The position numbers were made by a program, and so were the translations under genes. Of a stretch of DNA of 6,856 bases, positions 6,059 to 6,856 are shown piece by piece. The DNA comes from Saprospiraceae bacterium (GTDB lineage Bacteria; Bacteroidota; Bacteroidia; Chitinophagales; Saprospiraceae): the NCBI GenBank assembly GCA_020630895.1, contig JAHDII010000179.1, positions 1 through 6,856 on the forward strand, given 5' to 3'. The notes beneath the pieces were generated by a model. It saw only the letters and a list, made by a program, of their open reading frames with translations. It was not told the DNA's origin and did no database searches. Position 1 is the first letter of the stretch. Every line of letters starts with the position of its first letter.

Positions 6059-6856
6059 CTATTTTTGAACTAACACAATTTTTGAATGATTTATATTTGA
6101 TATTTCTAACCAATGAGTTCTAAATTCTTCATATTTGTCTTTTGAAAATTCTCCCTTAAATTTTGTTACTTTTCTTTTAATAAAAATTACATTATCTTGA
6201 ATATCAAATGTAATAGAATAGGAGCCAAAATCTGATTCAATTTCTTTATTTTCTAATTCTGACTCGACCTTATAATTATCAGGAATACTAATTTCAATTT
6301 CATCTTCAACAAGAATTTCTTTGTTTAGAAAAATACCTTGAGTTCTTTCATTTTCTAGTTGAGGTGGAGACATAGAATAAGTATCTATTAAGGTTTGAAT
6401 AGGAACAAAAAGTCTTTTTCCAGCTTTAGAAGAAAACTTAGGAGAATACACATTAAGTTCTAAAGAAGATTTTGGTTTTTCTTCATCGACTATAATCTTT
6501 GCATGAGAGATATCAATAGAAGTATTTGAAATAATTTTCCTCAATTTCTCTTGTATATCTTTTTCTGATAAATAAGTATTCCAATATCTAAATATTTCAT
6601 GAGGATGTCCTTCTGAATTTAATTTTAAATGAATATTGGCATCACCTTTTTCCTTTAAATCTATTTTAGTGATAATAGCCATTTTATTATTTGTTGTTGT
6701 AGGTGTTTTTTTTATTTTTCCACCATCTTCTGTCAATAATAATACTTCTCTATTTTCATTAGATTGACCAATATAACCTAAGGGATAATTAGAACTTGTG
6801 CATTCTATCCATTCATCTATTTCTTTTCTTTTGAAGTATATTTTTTTGCCTCTAGG
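6059..6856 (-). CDS. DUF3857/DUF3858 transglutaminase-like protein, C-terminal part, 5' end outside window
   Basis: The reading frame is open to the right edge, so the 265 residues seen are the C-terminal part of a larger protein. The visible part begins PRGKK. Residues 14-30 read DEWIECTSSNYPLGYIG, matching the end of the transglutaminase-like core in Bacteroidota DUF3857 proteins (typically W-L-E-C-T-S-Q...P-F-G-Y-L-G), followed by NREVLLLTEDGGKI. This block holds the third position of the Cys-His-Asp triad, here Glu18 instead of Asp; the Cys and His lie outside the window. The rest is a beta-rich region like DUF3858, with IPDNYKVES, the FGSY motif and a C-terminal HSKIVLVQK. An internal TTG at 6736 is not the start, because conserved sequence continues upstream of it. 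These proteins are usually exported and their substrates are mostly unknown. It is probably the upstream neighbour in the same direction as the 159-aa gene. Family assignment is from remembered motif patterns. Confidence 0.85.
   Translation of the reverse strand, partial: PRGKKIYFKRKEIDEWIECTSSNYPLGYIGQSNENREVLLLTEDGGKIKKTPTTTNNKMAIITKIDLKEKGDANIHLKLNSEGHPHEIFRYWNTYLSEKDIQEKLRKIISNTSIDISHAKIIVDEEKPKSSLELNVYSPKFSSKAGKRLFVPIQTLIDTYSMSPPQLENERTQGIFLNKEILVEDEIEISIPDNYKVESELENKEIESDFGSYSITFDIQDNVIFIKRKVTKFKGEFSKDKYEEFRTHWLEISNINHSKIVLVQK

Noticed and set aside
6734..6736. TTG as the start codon of the DUF3857 protein
   Set aside because: The same frame is open to the window edge and encodes conserved family sequence (DEWIECTSS...PLGYIG) upstream of this codon.

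Overview
The window is AT-rich DNA, roughly 30% GC by eye, densely coding, with all five recognisable genes on the minus strand. The protein families, the A/T-rich gene leaders without Shine-Dalgarno sites, and one match to the Bacteroidota -7 promoter element (TAnnTTTG) point to a low-GC member of the Bacteroidota. A genus cannot be named from the sequence alone.

In transcription order (right to left) the layout is as follows. (1) 6856-6059 is the C-terminal part of a DUF3857/DUF3858 transglutaminase-like protein whose 5' end lies beyond the window. (2) 5988-5509 encodes a 159-aa protein with one N-terminal membrane segment and a charged, probably coiled-coil body. (3) 5508-5314 is the longest non-coding gap (195 bp). 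It carries tandem 11-bp repeats and a small inverted repeat and is the presumed control region of the next gene. (4) 5313-3196 encodes a complete Prc/Tsp-type C-terminal processing protease (PDZ plus S41 domains, with a Ser/Lys catalytic pair). (5) 3195-3101 contains two hairpins, the larger a strong terminator. (6) 3100-1241 encodes a complete Uup-type ABC-F ATPase. (7) 1198-89 encodes a secreted 369-aa protein of unknown family with a striking block of basic then acidic residues. (8) 88-1 holds a GC-rich hairpin whose T-tract lies on the plus strand.

The genes look like a loose run of housekeeping and envelope functions, not one pathway. The 159-aa protein, the protease, the DUF3857 protein and the 369-aa protein are predicted to act in or outside the cytoplasmic membrane; the ABC-F protein is a cytoplasmic ribosome-associated ATPase. 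The protease gene is separated from the ABC-F gene by a terminator. The ABC-F gene and the 369-aa gene are only 42 bp apart with no terminator between them and may be co-transcribed.

I found no mobile element, CRISPR array, tRNA, rRNA or defence-type cassette, and no convincing evidence of a new multi-gene system. The points most worth checking are regulatory (the tandem repeats upstream of the protease, the terminator abutting the ABC-F start, the strand-biased hairpin at the left end) and the charge-segregated segment in the unknown secreted protein.
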